Source: Chrysemys picta bellii
Lineage: Eukaryota; Chordata; Testudines; Emydidae
Assembly (NCBI RefSeq): GCF_011386835.1
Contig: NC_088792.1
Location: 41,034,882-41,098,881, forward strand
Direction: 5' to 3'
Length of the DNA: 64,000 nucleotides
In this document: positions 45,717 to 56,586 of the stretch, piece after piece
Numbering within the stretch: position 1 is the first letter of the stretch
Layout: each line of letters starts with the position of its first letter
Notes under the pieces: model-generated
Database searches by the model: none
What the model saw: only the letters and a program-made list of their open reading frames with translations
What the model was told of the DNA's origin: nothing
Made by a program: the position numbers and the translations under genes

Positions 45717-46346
45717 CTAGCCGCCACCTTCAGCCCCCAACTGAAACCACTCCAGCGCATCATCAAAGATCTACAACCTATCCTGAAAGATGATCCCTCA
45801 CTCTCACAGATCTTGGGAGACAGACCAGTCCTCGCTTACAGACAGCCTCCCAACCTTAAGCAAATACTCACCAGCAACCGCACACCACACAACAAAAACA
45901 CTAACCCAGGAACCTATCCTTGCAACAAAGTCCGATGCCAGCTCTGTCCACATATCTATTCAAGTGACACCATCATAGGACCTAACCACATCAGCCACAC
46001 CATCAGGGGCTCATTCACCTGTACATCTACCAACGTGAAATATGCCATCATGTGCCAGCAATGCCCCTCTGCCATGTACATTGGCCAAACTGGACAGTCT
46101 CTACGCAAAAGAATAAATGGACACAAATCTGACATCAGGAATCATAACATTCAAAAACCAGTGGGAGAACACTTCAACCTCTCTAATCACTCAGTGACAG
46201 ACTTGAAGGTGTCAGTTTTGCAACAAAAAAACTTCAAAAACAGATTCCAAAGAGAGACTGCTGAACTCGAATTAATATGCAAATTAGACACAATTAACTT
46301 AGGTCTAAACAGAGACTGGGAATGGTTGGGTCATTACACTAATTGA
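45717..46346 (+). pseudogene. Penelope-like element, C-terminal GIY-YIG endonuclease part
   Basis: The frame continues the element after the insertion: TFSPQLKPLQRIIKDLQPIL, then a Cys-rich linker PGTYPCNKVRCQLC, then YAIMCQQC...AMYIGQTGQSLRKRINGHKS (GIY-YIG with its Arg and the NGH.SD motif), then PVGEHFNLSNHSVTDLKVSV, ending LGHYTN and TGA at 46344-46346. The GIY-YIG nuclease makes the nick used for insertion in this class. This part is open over its whole length, so it is the best preserved transposon protein in the window. Confidence 0.92.
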
Positions 46347-46500
46347 ATTCCCCCCCCCCATGTTAAGTTCTCCTCACACCTTCTATGGGTCATCTCGATT
46401 ATCACTTCAAAGTTTTTTCTTCTACTGCTACTGATAGCTCATTTCAATTGATTGGCCTCTTACAATTGGTATGCTTACTTCCACCATATAGCTCCTAGAT
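46347..46500 (+). mobile_element. Penelope-like element 3' UTR (truncated)
   Basis: After a C-run the text runs TCCTCACACCTTCTATGGGT ... TCAATTGATTGGCCTCTTAC, AATTGGTATGCTTACTTCCA. This fits the start of the 3' UTR of this family, but the terminal CACGAAAGCTTATGCTC...GTGCCACAAGTACTCC part (seen at 20383) is absent, so the 3' end is lost. Confidence 0.55.
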
Positions 46501-47217
46501 AAAGGCAAACGACAAGCTTCACTGTTTTATTTTTATAACCCGTTAAAGTACAGTGTCTTTAGGACAGCAGGGCCAACTGCTGAAAGCAGTGAGACAAATT
46601 CTGGGTTGCAGTACACTCTTGCAGAGATTAACAAAAGTAAATAACTCAGGGCCAGGTATAAATCCCATTTAAGTCAAGAGGCTTGGAACAGATCAAAAGT
46701 GCTTAAATATTACAGTGCTTTACTCTTTAGAAAAGCCGATAGATGACACACAGATACATGGAGAAGTCTGGAACTAACCTCATCTGTAATACCCATGTAT
46801 ATCTGATGAAATTCACACAGACTTTAAAAAAGGTGGATGTGCATATCCTCACATTTTAAACAGCTATGGGGTGCGCTAGCACAATAAACGTCATGATCAT
46901 ACAAAGAGTGGATGTGTTATGTCCAGTTCAGTTTTGCATACACTGACATTACACTTCCCCCACAGAAATGTCTAGTCTGGCATAATGACTATGCATCACA
47001 TAAAAAGAACGTATTCCATCAGAAAGCTGTTGAAAGACAACACATAGCATGTGACTGGTCGCCTTATTCTCAAAACCTGCCAGTATAGATGAACATCTCC
47101 AGCAAGGCGAGGCAGACAAACAGATAGTGAGAGAGCAAGAGGAGGAAGAACAAGGCATCCTACTCTGTAGAGTTTGCCTGAGAGGATTGAGAGGCTTTGT
47201 TGTACTACTGAGCTCTA
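46501..47217. other. Intronic sequence, nothing recognised
   Basis: No element or coding block recognised. Confidence 0.4.
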
Positions 47218-47228
47218 TTATCTCTGAA

Positions 47229-47254
47229 AAAACAACAAAGAGTCTGGTGGCACC
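47229..47254 (-). mobile_element. 26-bp Penelope-like tail insertion
   Basis: The insert is AAAACAACAAAGAGTCTGGT plus GGCACC. It corresponds to the last bases of the Penelope-like tail in minus orientation (compare AAAAAGAACAGGAGTACTTGTGGCACC). It is flanked by an exact 11-bp duplication TTATCTCTGAA (47218-47228 and 47255-47265). Confidence 0.75.
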
Positions 47255-47654
47255 TTATCTCTGAAGATACTGTACCCCGCAGAAATAAGTATTTGGTACA
47301 TCCTGATTATAGGCTAAAATGCAGATGCATTGTTGGGGAAGGTTTCATTTTATTTCACTGACAGAACCTTTTGGCATATGTAAGCAAGAATTTGTCCCAG
47401 TATATCAAATGCTTCCTGTAACTCCTTTTGTACAATAATTACAGAAGATTTTTTTTTTAAGTTTCTGCTTTTTCTCCATGTCTTCAAAGGCAGGCACATA
47501 TTTCTACAACAGGCTATGTACAGTCAGAACTATAAATCATTTTTCTTAGCACTATATGTGATATTTTAACATAATTCACCCAGAAGCAACAAATTTCAAA
47601 GCCTTATTTGAGTTAATACATTTTGGTATGAAAATTATATACAAGCCTCTAAAC

Positions 47655-47874
47655 CAGGGGTCGGCAACGTTCGGCACGCGGCTCGCCAGGGTAAGCACCC
47701 TGGCGGGCCGGGCCAGTTTTATTTACCTGCTGACGCGGCAGGTTCGGCCGATCACAGCCCCCACTGGCCGCGGTTCACCGTCCCGAGACAATGGGGGCGG
47801 CGAGAAGCCGCGGCCAGCACATCGCTCACCCACGCCACGTGCCCAAGCCGCGTGCCAAACGTTGTCGACCCCTG
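47655..47874. mobile_element. hAT-like MITE (CAGGGGTCGGCAACG type)
   Basis: The terminal inverted repeats CAGGGGTCGGCAACGTTCGG and AACGTTGTCGACCCCTG are flanked by an exact 8-bp duplication CTCTAAAC (47647-47654 and 47875-47882). It is 220 bp, CpG-rich and clearly younger-looking than its surroundings. Confidence 0.95.
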
Positions 47875-47882
47875 CTCTAAAC

Positions 47883-48486
47883 TTTTCATACATACACATT
47901 AAATTAGGTTCTCCTGTGCACGGAACTGACATCTCAGTTTCTCTTCCTTTGAGTTCTTAATGTTACAGCATAAAGGCCAAATCCAGGTCCCATTCAAGTC
48001 AATGATAATTTTACAACCCCTTCAGTGGGATCGAGACTTAGCCCAAATATATATTTAAAGAAACAAAAACTCTTTCATGTTTTTAAAAAAAAGAAAAGAA
48101 AGAAAAACTTCCATTTGGAGACATTCAGAGCCATGACTTTATTTTATTTTATTTTATTTTATTTTTTAAGGTCTGAGATATGCAAGATGTAAGTTTGAGA
48201 GCTATGATTCTGAGGTGTAGACACTTGAAAAATAAAGAATATGGTTTAAAATAAGTTATTTAATACAAAGTGATACATAGTTCATACACAAAATTAGTGA
48301 AGAGTTTAATTGGATTTTAAGTATTTGCTTTCCAGTCTAGGTAGCAGCTAAAAAGAACATTGATACAATCTCATACAGAGCAATGTTAAAAATAGAGGTC
48401 ATGGTGCAAAAATCTTATTATTTAGACTGTCTGTTCTTTGAGAAAGGGCCAATTTTTTCTTGTGTGTGTGTGTATAGTGCCTAGCA
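47883..48486. other. Intronic sequence with a (TTTTA)n run
   Basis: A TTTTA microsatellite sits at about 48138-48166. Nothing else recognised. Confidence 0.6.
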
Positions 48487-49692
48487 TAGGGTTACCATAT
48501 TTCAGCAAGCAAAAAAGAGGACGGGAGGAGCCCCGCCCTAGCCCCGCCCCTGCCCCTCCTACTTCCCGCCCCCCCCAGAACCCCCAACCCTCCCCCCCGT
48601 TCCTTGTCCCCTGACTGCCCCCTCCTGGGACCCCTGCCCCTAACTGCCCCCCAGGACTCCACTCCCTATCTAAGCCTCCCTGCCTCTTGTCCCCTGACTG
48701 CCCCAACCCTTATCCACACCCCCACCCCCAGACAGACCCCTGGGACTCCCACGCCCCATCCAACCACTCCCCACCCCCCTGACAGCCCCCCCCCAGAACT
48801 CCCAACCCATCTAAACCCCTCTGCTCCCTGTCCCCTGACTGCTCCGATCCCTCTCCACACTCCTGCCCCCTGACAGCCCCCCCCAGAACTCCCAACCCAT
48901 CTAAACCCCTCTGCTCCCTGTCCCCTGACTGCTCCGATCCCTTTCCCCACTCCTGCCCCCTGACAGCTCCCCCCCAGAACTCCCAGCCCCCCACCCCCCC
49001 GCTCCTTGTCCCCTGACTGCCCCCTCCTGGGACCCCTGCTCCTAACTGCCCTCCAGAACCCCACCCCCTACCTAAGACTCCCTGTTCCTTGTCCCCTAAC
49101 TGCCCCCTCCTAAGACCTCCCCCAACTGCCCCCCAGGACCCTACCCCCTACCTGTACCCTGACTGCCCAAAACTTTCTCCACTCCCCCCAAAAAGCCCCC
49201 CCCGTTTCTTGACTGCCCCCTCCAGAACCTTCCTGGCCCCCTTACCCTGCTGCTCAGAACAGGGTGTTGGGCTCTGTGCGAGCCGAGCCGGACACGTGGC
49301 TAAGCTCCCCAGCACAACAAAACCCGGTCCCTGGCCCTGCACAGTGCTGCCGGACCGGGCTGCAGGGGAGAGCTGCCCTTGTATCAGCACAAAGTGCTCT
49401 CGCTCCCGTTTTGCTACGCTGCATGGCAGAAACCGCTCCCAGTTGCAAAAGAGGAGGGCTGCACTTTGTGCTGATACACTTGCTCAGAATGCAGGGCGGA
49501 TCCGGCTCCTCTACAGCTGCTCCGGAGTCCAGCCCGGGACTTTCCTGCAGCCCTCCCAGCCGCTCGCTCTGCTCTGCTGGGGGAGGGGGGAAATCCCGGA
49601 CATTGTGAGTGCTTTACAAATTCCCCCCGGACGCTATTTTTAGCACAAAAAGGAGGACATGTCCGGGTAAATCCGGACGAATGGTAACCCTA
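48487..49692. mobile_element. hAT-like element (TAGGGTTACCATA type), C-rich core
   Basis: It begins TAGGGTTACCATATTTCAGC and ends AATGGTAACCCTA. The flanking duplication GCCTAGCA is exact (48479-48486 and 49693-49700). Subterminal GGACATGTCCGG-like words are near the right end. The core is C-rich with a roughly 90-bp tandem array (48600-49060) and a 17-bp inverted pair (49381-49397 with 49461-49477). No transposase. Confidence 0.93.
48600..49060 (+). repeat. C-rich tandem array, period about 90 bp
   Basis: GACAGC-bounded units start at 48781, 48872 and 48962. The first two full units share CAGAACTCCCAACCCATCTA, AACCCCTCTGCTCCCTGTCC and CTGACTGCTCCGATCCCT almost unchanged. More diverged copies lie on both sides (CCTTGTCCCCTGACTGCCCC). 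Confidence 0.9.
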
Positions 49693-49700
49693 GCCTAGCA

Positions 49701-50664
49701 CAATGGGGTCATGATCCTTGACCAGGACATCTAGGTACTACTCTATTACAAAAAGTTGATACTAATAATTTCAACTGAGGTAATGCTAAAGATATGCTAG
49801 GAACTATAAAAACATTTGAAAGGAATAGTCCATGCCCTATAGAGTTTATAATCTTAAAAACATCACCACCATCACAGAAAAATTTGATCTACTTATTGAA
49901 GACAAATGAGAAAAAGGGTAGTAGTTATATGGACCAGTTCAGGAAGTGCATTATTCCAAGGGCTTCATGCAAAATAACAGAGACACTAAACGGAGCATTG
50001 CGGCTGACTTCATTGGCACTGGGAAAGGACAGGGAGCTATATGATAAATGTTTCTTCTTCTTAAATATACCCTAGCCCATATATGACACTAAAGTTAGGA
50101 GGACCTCTCCATTTTCACCTCAGTTTTCCATCTCATCACACTTGCTTTCTGTATACATAATAATTCCTCTTGTATTGGCAAAAGCCAAGACGAAAATGTC
50201 TCATCATTTACAATGTTTTGTTTCTCTCAGTACTGTCAACCCCAAGCCTTCAAAAATAATGATTAACTTCATGAAAATCATGAAATTTTAAAAATTAGAC
50301 TGATTTTTTATAATTTACCTTCTGACTTTGGAGTCTTTTGGGTTCATATTTTCAAACAACAATGAAAAGAATAAAGTAACAAAGTTCAGCACAAACTTTT
50401 TGCTCAGACTCAGCTACTACTAGGGTTCTTCCTTCAGGATTGCTCAGCCAACATCCTAGATCATCTCTCACCTAAATAGCTACTCTCACCTTCCTTATGT
50501 CAAAATTAGGTAACAAACAACCTGTCACAGTGATCCACTTAACAAATATTGATCCTACTAATAAAAGGTTAACAGAGTGTTTAGGGCAAAGACTCCTGGC
50601 CTGTCACACTTTCTCCTTAGACATTGTTTCAGTCTGCAATCAGTACTACAATCAGATCTTGTAC
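49701..50664. other. Intronic sequence, nothing recognised
   Basis: AT-rich, no element recognised. Confidence 0.4.
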
Positions 50665-50849
50665 ATAGAATCATAAAATATCAGGGTTGGAAGGGACCTC
50701 AGGAGGTCATCTAGTCCAACCCCCTGCTCAAAGCAGGACCAATCCCCAGACAGATTTTTGCCCCAGATCCCTAAATGGCCCCCTGAAGGATTGAACTCAC
50801 AACCCTGGGTTTAGCAGCACAATGCTCAAACCACTGAGCTACCCCACCC
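50665..50849 (-). mobile_element. tRNA-derived SINE with CR1-like tail (turtle Cry-type)
   Basis: On the minus strand the head carries an A box GTAGCTCAGTGG (50831-50842) and a B box GGTTGTGAGTTCAATCC (50788-50804), so it was a Pol III promoter. The tail (50665-50745) is the CR1-type GGTTGGACTAGATGACCTCC ... CCTGATATTTTATGATTCTAT. A tRNA-like head joined to a CR1-like 3' end is the known design of the cryptodire turtle SINE family, which is mobilised by CR1. The copy looks full length. Confidence 0.88.
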
Positions 50850-53776
50850 GACATACTTGCTTCATCTTAACTGGGCTCAAAGTTCTAGTCTATCTTACTC
50901 AAAGTCCAAAGCTACTACCCAATTGTCCTCATATGCCTCATTGGTACATCTCTTTCTACAATTTTAAGGTGTTTCTCCTCTCTGTAAGGAAGAAACATGG
51001 ATGTTCATTAAACTGTTTTCCTAAAGTGCATGAAACACTTTGACAGTTTTATATCTATTCTTAATTCTCCATCATTTTCCCTTCAACCTCTGCATTATTC
51101 ATGAATGTCATCCATTTCTAATTCCTATGACAAATAGAATTCTAATGACTTTATTTAGGATCAACATTTCCACTCACAATGTGAAAAAGAAAAAAAGTTA
51201 AAAGCAGCTGCGTCACTTGCTCCCAACTGATAGCACATAAAGACAAAGAAAAGACAGGCACACTTGGAAATGAGGAATCTATACCCAGTGTTTGCAGCCT
51301 GGTGCAGTGAACAGTGAAATAATGTGAACCTAACTTACTGTTTCAATAATTTCATTATTCATCAAGGAGGTGAACAACTCATCCATAAATGGAAGTAGCA
51401 AAATATTTCCTGTAGTATTTCAGAGATATGCAACTAGATTTAAGCTATTCTGGTATTTGTTTTTAGAAACAGTTTTTTAAATGAATGTGATGAACATCAT
51501 AAAACGTAGATTACTTTAAATATTAGCCAACACGTGTATACAACAATGTATATCCTATAACCACGTAGCCATTACAAACTGTTCCTCCATTGCGTGCTTT
51601 AATCCCTTTTAATGCACAGATGATTTAAAACATCAGTTTGTGTGTGTTTTACATATTACTGAAACACCATTGTTATAACAGCTTGATTGCAGCAATCCCC
51701 TCACATTTCAACTGTTTACAAGCTGTCTCACAGCCAGAGACAGAGTCAGACCTGGTGACTATTCCTCTGCCAACTGAAGTGAGAATATTGTTTTGATGTA
51801 CAGAAATACAGTTTTTAAAAGTGAAGGTCTCCTGGCAGTTTCTCTGTAAACTACTATGGCAGCTGTGCTAGAGGTCATGAATATTTCATAAGGGCTGTCC
51901 ATGCAGTCAAGCCAGCATCGCTAAGCAAAATTCCCATAGCAACATTCACATAGATCTACTCATCGCTAAAAGATGCATCAGCTCAGGAAGTGCTCTAATG
52001 CTACTCTTATTATTCTAGAAGATGTTATTGCTTGAACTCTTCTTTAAAAGCTAAAATTATTTTACTAATAATCCTGATTTTTTTTTTTTACTTTTTCTAG
52101 CAATAGCTGCTTTGCAGCTCCTAAAACTAAGCAATCAAACTAGAGCAACCCTGACATTACTAAACTGGGGTTAACCAAAACTCCTGTTATCCAAAGATCA
52201 GCTAGCATCTTTTAAAGAGTAAGAGAAGGAGGGGGAAAACGAGATTTACTGTTTCTGTTATGGAAATGAAACTCCATTTGCATAGCATAGAAGTGCAGCA
52301 GGAGTGAGGCTGCAGAGAGATATCCAGGAATACTGAATGACCAGCAGGCTCCAGCACCTCTTGAAAAAGGTGGTTTGGGAATTCTTATCAGATATCTGTT
52401 AAAATTATAATTCTCAAAAAAGACTTGATAATCCCCTCCTTCCCTCTTTGTCTAAGCCTTCTGGCCTTCAGAAAGCTGTCTCTCTGTGCACCCTGGTGAC
52501 TGTCTGAACTGGCCAGTTCTCTCTAATCAAGTGTATCTCAATAATCTGAATTCCTGCTGTGATGAAGGTTTAGGTGACCCCAAGAACATTGTAAAACTGA
52601 GGTACCATAAATGAATAGAGGTGAAGCTATAAGGAAACTGATAAAGTGGGAGAGGAAGGAATGGGTACAGAAAGATCACAGGAAAGAAGGCACAGAGAAA
52701 TGGAGGAGAGAAGTAAATGGAAAAAGGACGTGAGAGAGGGAACAGAGAGAAAGTAGATGAGAAAGACTAGATTCCAGTAAACTTCTTAAAACCACATATG
52801 AATACAACAGAAAAAAAATTAAAACTCAGGAAAAAGAGACCTTGGAAAAAAAATACATTGGAAATGGCACACCAAGATCTGAGACACAGCAAAAGGAAAG
52901 AAAAAAAGATAAAAGAATGAGGAAAAACAAACAAGGGATGCATATATATCATAAGTACTTAATCATAAGTACAACTGATGCAAAGAACTAAAATGCGTAG
53001 CAGAGAGAAACATACACACATACTTTTGTAGTATTGTGACTATATAACTTCGCACTTGCATATGCATCTAATGGAAAATACATAAGCATGTTGGTGAGAC
53101 CTAAGCCTCATTTAGTGTTTATTAATCTGCCACTACCTGCCAGGAGCATGGAAGTACAGTAGAATTTATGTGAGGGTCTCAAACTTCTCACAAGGGGTTT
53201 TGAAATCCTGATTGCCCCTACTTTAGTAGGTAAGTGAAATTTGGTTTCCTTAACAAGAAACCCAATACAATCCTCTTAAAGAAAATGGGCCAGTGTAACT
53301 GCCTGTCTTTACTTATACATGCCATGTAGGGAACAATCCTGTACATGACGGATAAAAACTGGACTTCCAATGCCGAACTTCTATGATTGAATGATATACA
53401 TGATTTATGGGGCCAAATCATGCTCCGACAAGACCCCCATAAAAAGAGACTTCATGACTTGTCCCTGTGTACTAGGAATTGATAGGTTATATAACAAAAT
53501 ACAAAAGTTAGTTCAGTTCTTTAAGTAACTAAACTATTTTTTAAGCCAACTGAGTCTCCTAATACAGACAGGGCAATCAAGAATGGCAACTTTTGTCTTT
53601 AATCAGTTTATTTGATAAGTGCAATTTCCAAAAACTTATGTAATTTCCTTACAAGAGATCTTAGGAGGTATTTTTTAAAAAAATATTTAGAAAAACATTT
53701 CTACCGGTAAGCAAATGAAACAAGCTCTTAGAAAAAGAACAGGTTCATGAACCTGTGATGTGAAGAAGTGCCTTAC
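50850..53776 (-). other. CACNB2: CACNB2 intron, repeat-poor 3 kb next to the shared exon
   Basis: Intronic sequence directly downstream of the exon ending at 53777. I see no interspersed repeats in nearly 3 kb, in contrast to the rest of the window. 51650-52560 has balanced composition and may hold conserved non-coding sequence, but this cannot be judged without alignment. Confidence 0.5.
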
Positions 53777-53896
53777 CTTTGCTTTTTCCAGCTGTGCCTG
53801 GGCCTGCCGCTCTGCCTCTCTCCGCACTGCCTCCCTGTCTTCCTCCAGAGATACATCTGAATCAGATGGACGGCTAGTGTAGGAATCCGCCGAACC
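53777..53896 (-). CDS. CACNB2: CACNB2 internal coding exon (pre-SH3 segment)
   Basis: This exon encodes 40 residues of the calcium-channel beta-2 subunit, a cytoplasmic MAGUK-like protein that binds the AID of CaV1/CaV2 alpha-1 subunits and controls trafficking and gating. Read on the minus strand it begins [20 protein letters not shown] and ends [10 protein letters not shown]. The stretch [17 protein letters not shown] fits beta-2; beta-1, beta-3 and beta-4 differ here from memory (for example beta-4 has an EREQQ-type stretch). The segment is the acidic/helical lead-in just before the SH3 domain. The acceptor is a pyrimidine tract ending TGTGCAG (AG at 53897-53898). The donor is AAG|GTAAGG, with its G at 53776. 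The exon length is a multiple of three and both junctions are phase 0, so it can join several alternative first exons. The next exon (family sequence TKPVAFAV...) is not in the window. Confidence 0.96.
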
Positions 53897-54694
53897 CTGC
53901 ACAGGAAAAGGAGAAATAATGTTACAAATAGATGCAGCATTTGCAATAAAAGGATGAAGTGTTCCCGTACCTCTTCCCTAATTGTACGTTTGTAGAAATA
54001 CCTTGAAAAGAAAAAAGAAAAATACAGCAGCAGAGACAATCAGTTAGAAAAATAATATTAAGTAAGGGTTTCAAATCTGGAGACCATCCAAAAGTCAGGT
54101 CTCTCTCCGGTGGTTTATTTCCTGCCTTGTCCCCACATTCTAATTAGTATGCTTTTTGGTAAGCAGAGCTGGTTTCTGTGTAGAGCAACGGCAGTGGTGC
54201 AGTGCAGGGCTGAAGGACATATAACAGTTTCAAGGATAGCTCCATAAAAATCAAAACCATAAACAAGGATATTTTAATGCCAGTGACAGAACAGATTGAA
54301 TAAAAAAATGCAAAGTCAGTATTAACAATTACTATTACACAAGATCACTGCAGAGAGCTTTAACCCATGCCTTCCATTTTAATTTTAGGGCACCTAACAC
54401 TCTTCCCATCAGAAATGAACATGGCTCAAATCCATCTCAGCCCTTTAGCAAAAACATGCAAATGACCACAAATCAAGTTCCAACTGATTAAATGTGTCTC
54501 AGCTCAACACCTGTGTGCAAGTATTGTTACAATGGAACTAGTCAGAATACCAGAATAGTTCCAGCTCTGATTTTTGTCTCATCTTACAATCACAAGAAGA
54601 GAATTCTGCTAATTCAAACAGAATGAAAGCAACTGTCTTCCCTTACTGTACAATTAATAAATAAATATGCTAACAATGAAAACATAGGGCTTAC
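53897..54694 (-). other. CACNB2: CACNB2 intron between beta-2e first exon and shared exon
   Basis: This 798-bp intron runs from donor GTAAGC (54694) to acceptor TGTGCAG (53897). It is AT-rich and I see no interspersed repeat in it. It is compact, while the intron below 53777 exceeds 53 kb and is full of repeats. Confidence 0.85.
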
Positions 54695-54763
54695 ACAGAT
54701 ATCAGAATTCTTCAGCCGTCCTCCTTTGGCTCTTTTCAGAAGCCTGATCCAGGTGGCCTTCAT
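54695..54763 (-). CDS. CACNB2: CACNB2 alternative first coding exon (beta-2e N terminus)
   Basis: The minus strand reads an ATG at 54763-54761 followed by 23 codons starting MKATWIRLLKRAKGG and ending NSDIC, then the donor TGT|GTAAGC with its G at 54694. This is the N terminus known for the beta-2e isoform of CACNB2. In mammals that N terminus holds the subunit at the plasma membrane through basic residues and a tryptophan contacting acidic phospholipids. Visible here are seven Lys/Arg (residues 2, 7, 10, 11, 13, 16, 18) and Trp5. An in-frame TGA lies five codons upstream (54778-54776), so this ATG is the first possible start. The Kozak context is weak (C at -3, A at +4). Splicing to the exon at 53896 is phase 0 and gives ...DIC-GSADSY. 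This exon was too short for routine ORF calling and was found by reading the strand. Confidence 0.95.
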
Positions 54764-54960
54764 TAGCCAGACAGCTCAGTTATTGTCCGCAGCTGCAGCG
54801 CCCGGCACTGATTCTCACAAAACATGTGCACACTGAGCACCGCAGAATCACTGCTCCTTTCCTATCCATGCTCTGCTGCAAGCTCCTTCCTTCTCTTTCC
54901 TCTGCCCTTCAAGCTTTCAGACACCCTGTTCTGAAGTATTTAGTGCAAGTAAATACTTAA
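54764..54960 (-). promoter_or_regulatory. CACNB2: Putative 5' UTR and promoter-proximal region of the beta-2e exon
   Basis: The sequence just upstream of the beta-2e ATG (higher coordinates) is repeat-free and more GC-rich than its surroundings. On the minus strand it contains purine-rich AGGAAAG-type and GCAGCTGC stretches. An isoform-specific first exon requires a transcription start here or a little further up. No convincing TATA box or initiator could be assigned by eye, so the boundaries are guesses. Confidence 0.35.
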
Positions 54961-56586
54961 ATTTTCCAATGCCAGTAAAAAAGACTTTAATAATGAAAAA
55001 AAAGCCCAGTATATTGGTTCAAGTATATTGTAAGAGATGTTTCAACTCAATGCAGGAGATCATACAGGAAAAGGTCTTTGTTGTTATTTTTTTTTTTTTT
55101 TTGCCTGTTAAAAATAGTATTTATAGGAGAACCTTTTAAAATCCGGTGCAAAATGTATTCAGTGATATTTACAAGTACAAAGTTCATTTCATCTCTTCAG
55201 AGATTGGATGGGGGTGGGGTAAGAGGCTTTTCACATCACTGGGCATGCTCCATATGTACAGCCTTTTACGCAGATGCTCACATCACACTGTGTTGTTAGT
55301 CTATGTCAAATTGCCATTTTACATCTCAAGGGTAAACAGCTGGAAAATAGCAAGGTCCCTCCAAATCTGGAATAGCTGGTACAGTGTCTTATTTTTATCA
55401 CTTATCAAACTACATTTCTCTCTCGGAAAATCCAGTTCTGTCATATATGCTCCTCAGTCCCAATTTAAAACACTGAGTCAGATTCTGATCTCAGTTACAA
55501 TGTAAATCTCGAATAAAACCAATTTATTCTGTTTACTCTGATGTACAAGAAGAGTTTGACCTACTAATTGTGTCATTTTTTCCCACACTAGAAACCAGTA
55601 GGTAAGAAAAGCAGTGAATAATTGCAACACACACATACACACACAAATACTGGATGCTAAAGGTCAAAAATATATTTAGTTTTGTGCATTTAGTTTTAAT
55701 TTGGTTTAGTCAGTCATAACCTATAATCATTGCCCAAAATGGTAAGTGATTGACATAGCTCTGTGTGTTCAACTAGGACATTCATGACACAAATTCACAG
55801 GCAGCTATGCACAATCTAAGTGCAAAAGAAAATCACACTCTAGCTGACTTTAGAGTGTCTGCCTTTTATATAAATTCAGTTACATGAAAAAGGCAGGATA
55901 ATAGGAAATTCTAGCTGAGAGCAGCAGTCACAAAAAATCTGGTATTGTAAGTCAGACCTTCTTAAAGAATTAGAGGCATGTGGCTGGGAATGTCTAAGGA
56001 CCAAATTCTGCTCTTATTTATGTCTGTGAAAAACAGAAGTAACTCCCCTACAGCCATTGGAATACTCTGGATTTACACTACCCGTGTAACTGCTAACGTA
56101 CTTTGGCCCTATATTAGTAGTTTAAAAGAAAGGGAGAATTCTTAACTTTCAAAAACTTTTCTCTAGAAGTTATAATAGTTATAATTTTGAATTCTGATGA
56201 AGCTGCCTTTGAACTGACATCCAGGAAACTACTCTTCAATAAATGTTTTGCTTACTGTGAATGCAATACATATATTAGGCTAATTTTTCTAATTAACAAT
56301 GGGGTGGAGGCAGGGGAGACTTCACAACCAAAACACTTACTATGCTAAGGAAAGGCACAAAAAAGCACCCACACAAGGAAGTAAAAATAAAATAAAACAC
56401 ACATTTCTATCTTGAATATTTTAGATAGTCTTGTCTGTTAGGAGAAGTACCAGAGGTTCTGTACATCTTAAAGTCCTTGTCTACATTAGTTTATTTTCTT
56501 AAAATTTCTCACCATTGCTACTACTGATACAGCTTCACTAGTGGCTACAATGGCAGAAGAGTAGTACAACAAGAGAGGTTTTAACT
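54961..56586. other. Sequence upstream of the beta-2e exon, nothing recognised
   Basis: AT-rich with a T-run at about 55086-55102 and short CA-rich simple sequence at about 55627-55645. No repeats or further CACNB2 exons recognised on the minus strand. Confidence 0.45.

Noticed and set aside
44762..45793. Long open frames on both strands (up to 334 codons) rich in Pro, Gly, Arg and Ala
   Set aside because: They lie in the CpG-rich palindrome of a hAT-like element. Stop codons are scarce in such GC-rich DNA, and the frames overlap on both strands with no domain.
48600..49060. CRISPR-like regular repeats
   Set aside because: The repeats are tandem with no unique spacers, in vertebrate DNA.
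48604..49643. Pro-rich open frames up to 184 codons
   Set aside because: They lie in the C-rich tandem array of a hAT-like element, with no conserved domain and no splice context.
50665..50849. tRNA gene suggested by the A and B boxes
   Set aside because: The boxes belong to a SINE head; no cloverleaf with an intact acceptor stem is apparent and the tail is CR1-like.
1..53776. Search for the next CACNB2 exon (SH3 start, TKPVAFAV...) on the minus strand
   Set aside because: No minus-strand frame in this range shows the motif, so the exon lies beyond the left edge.
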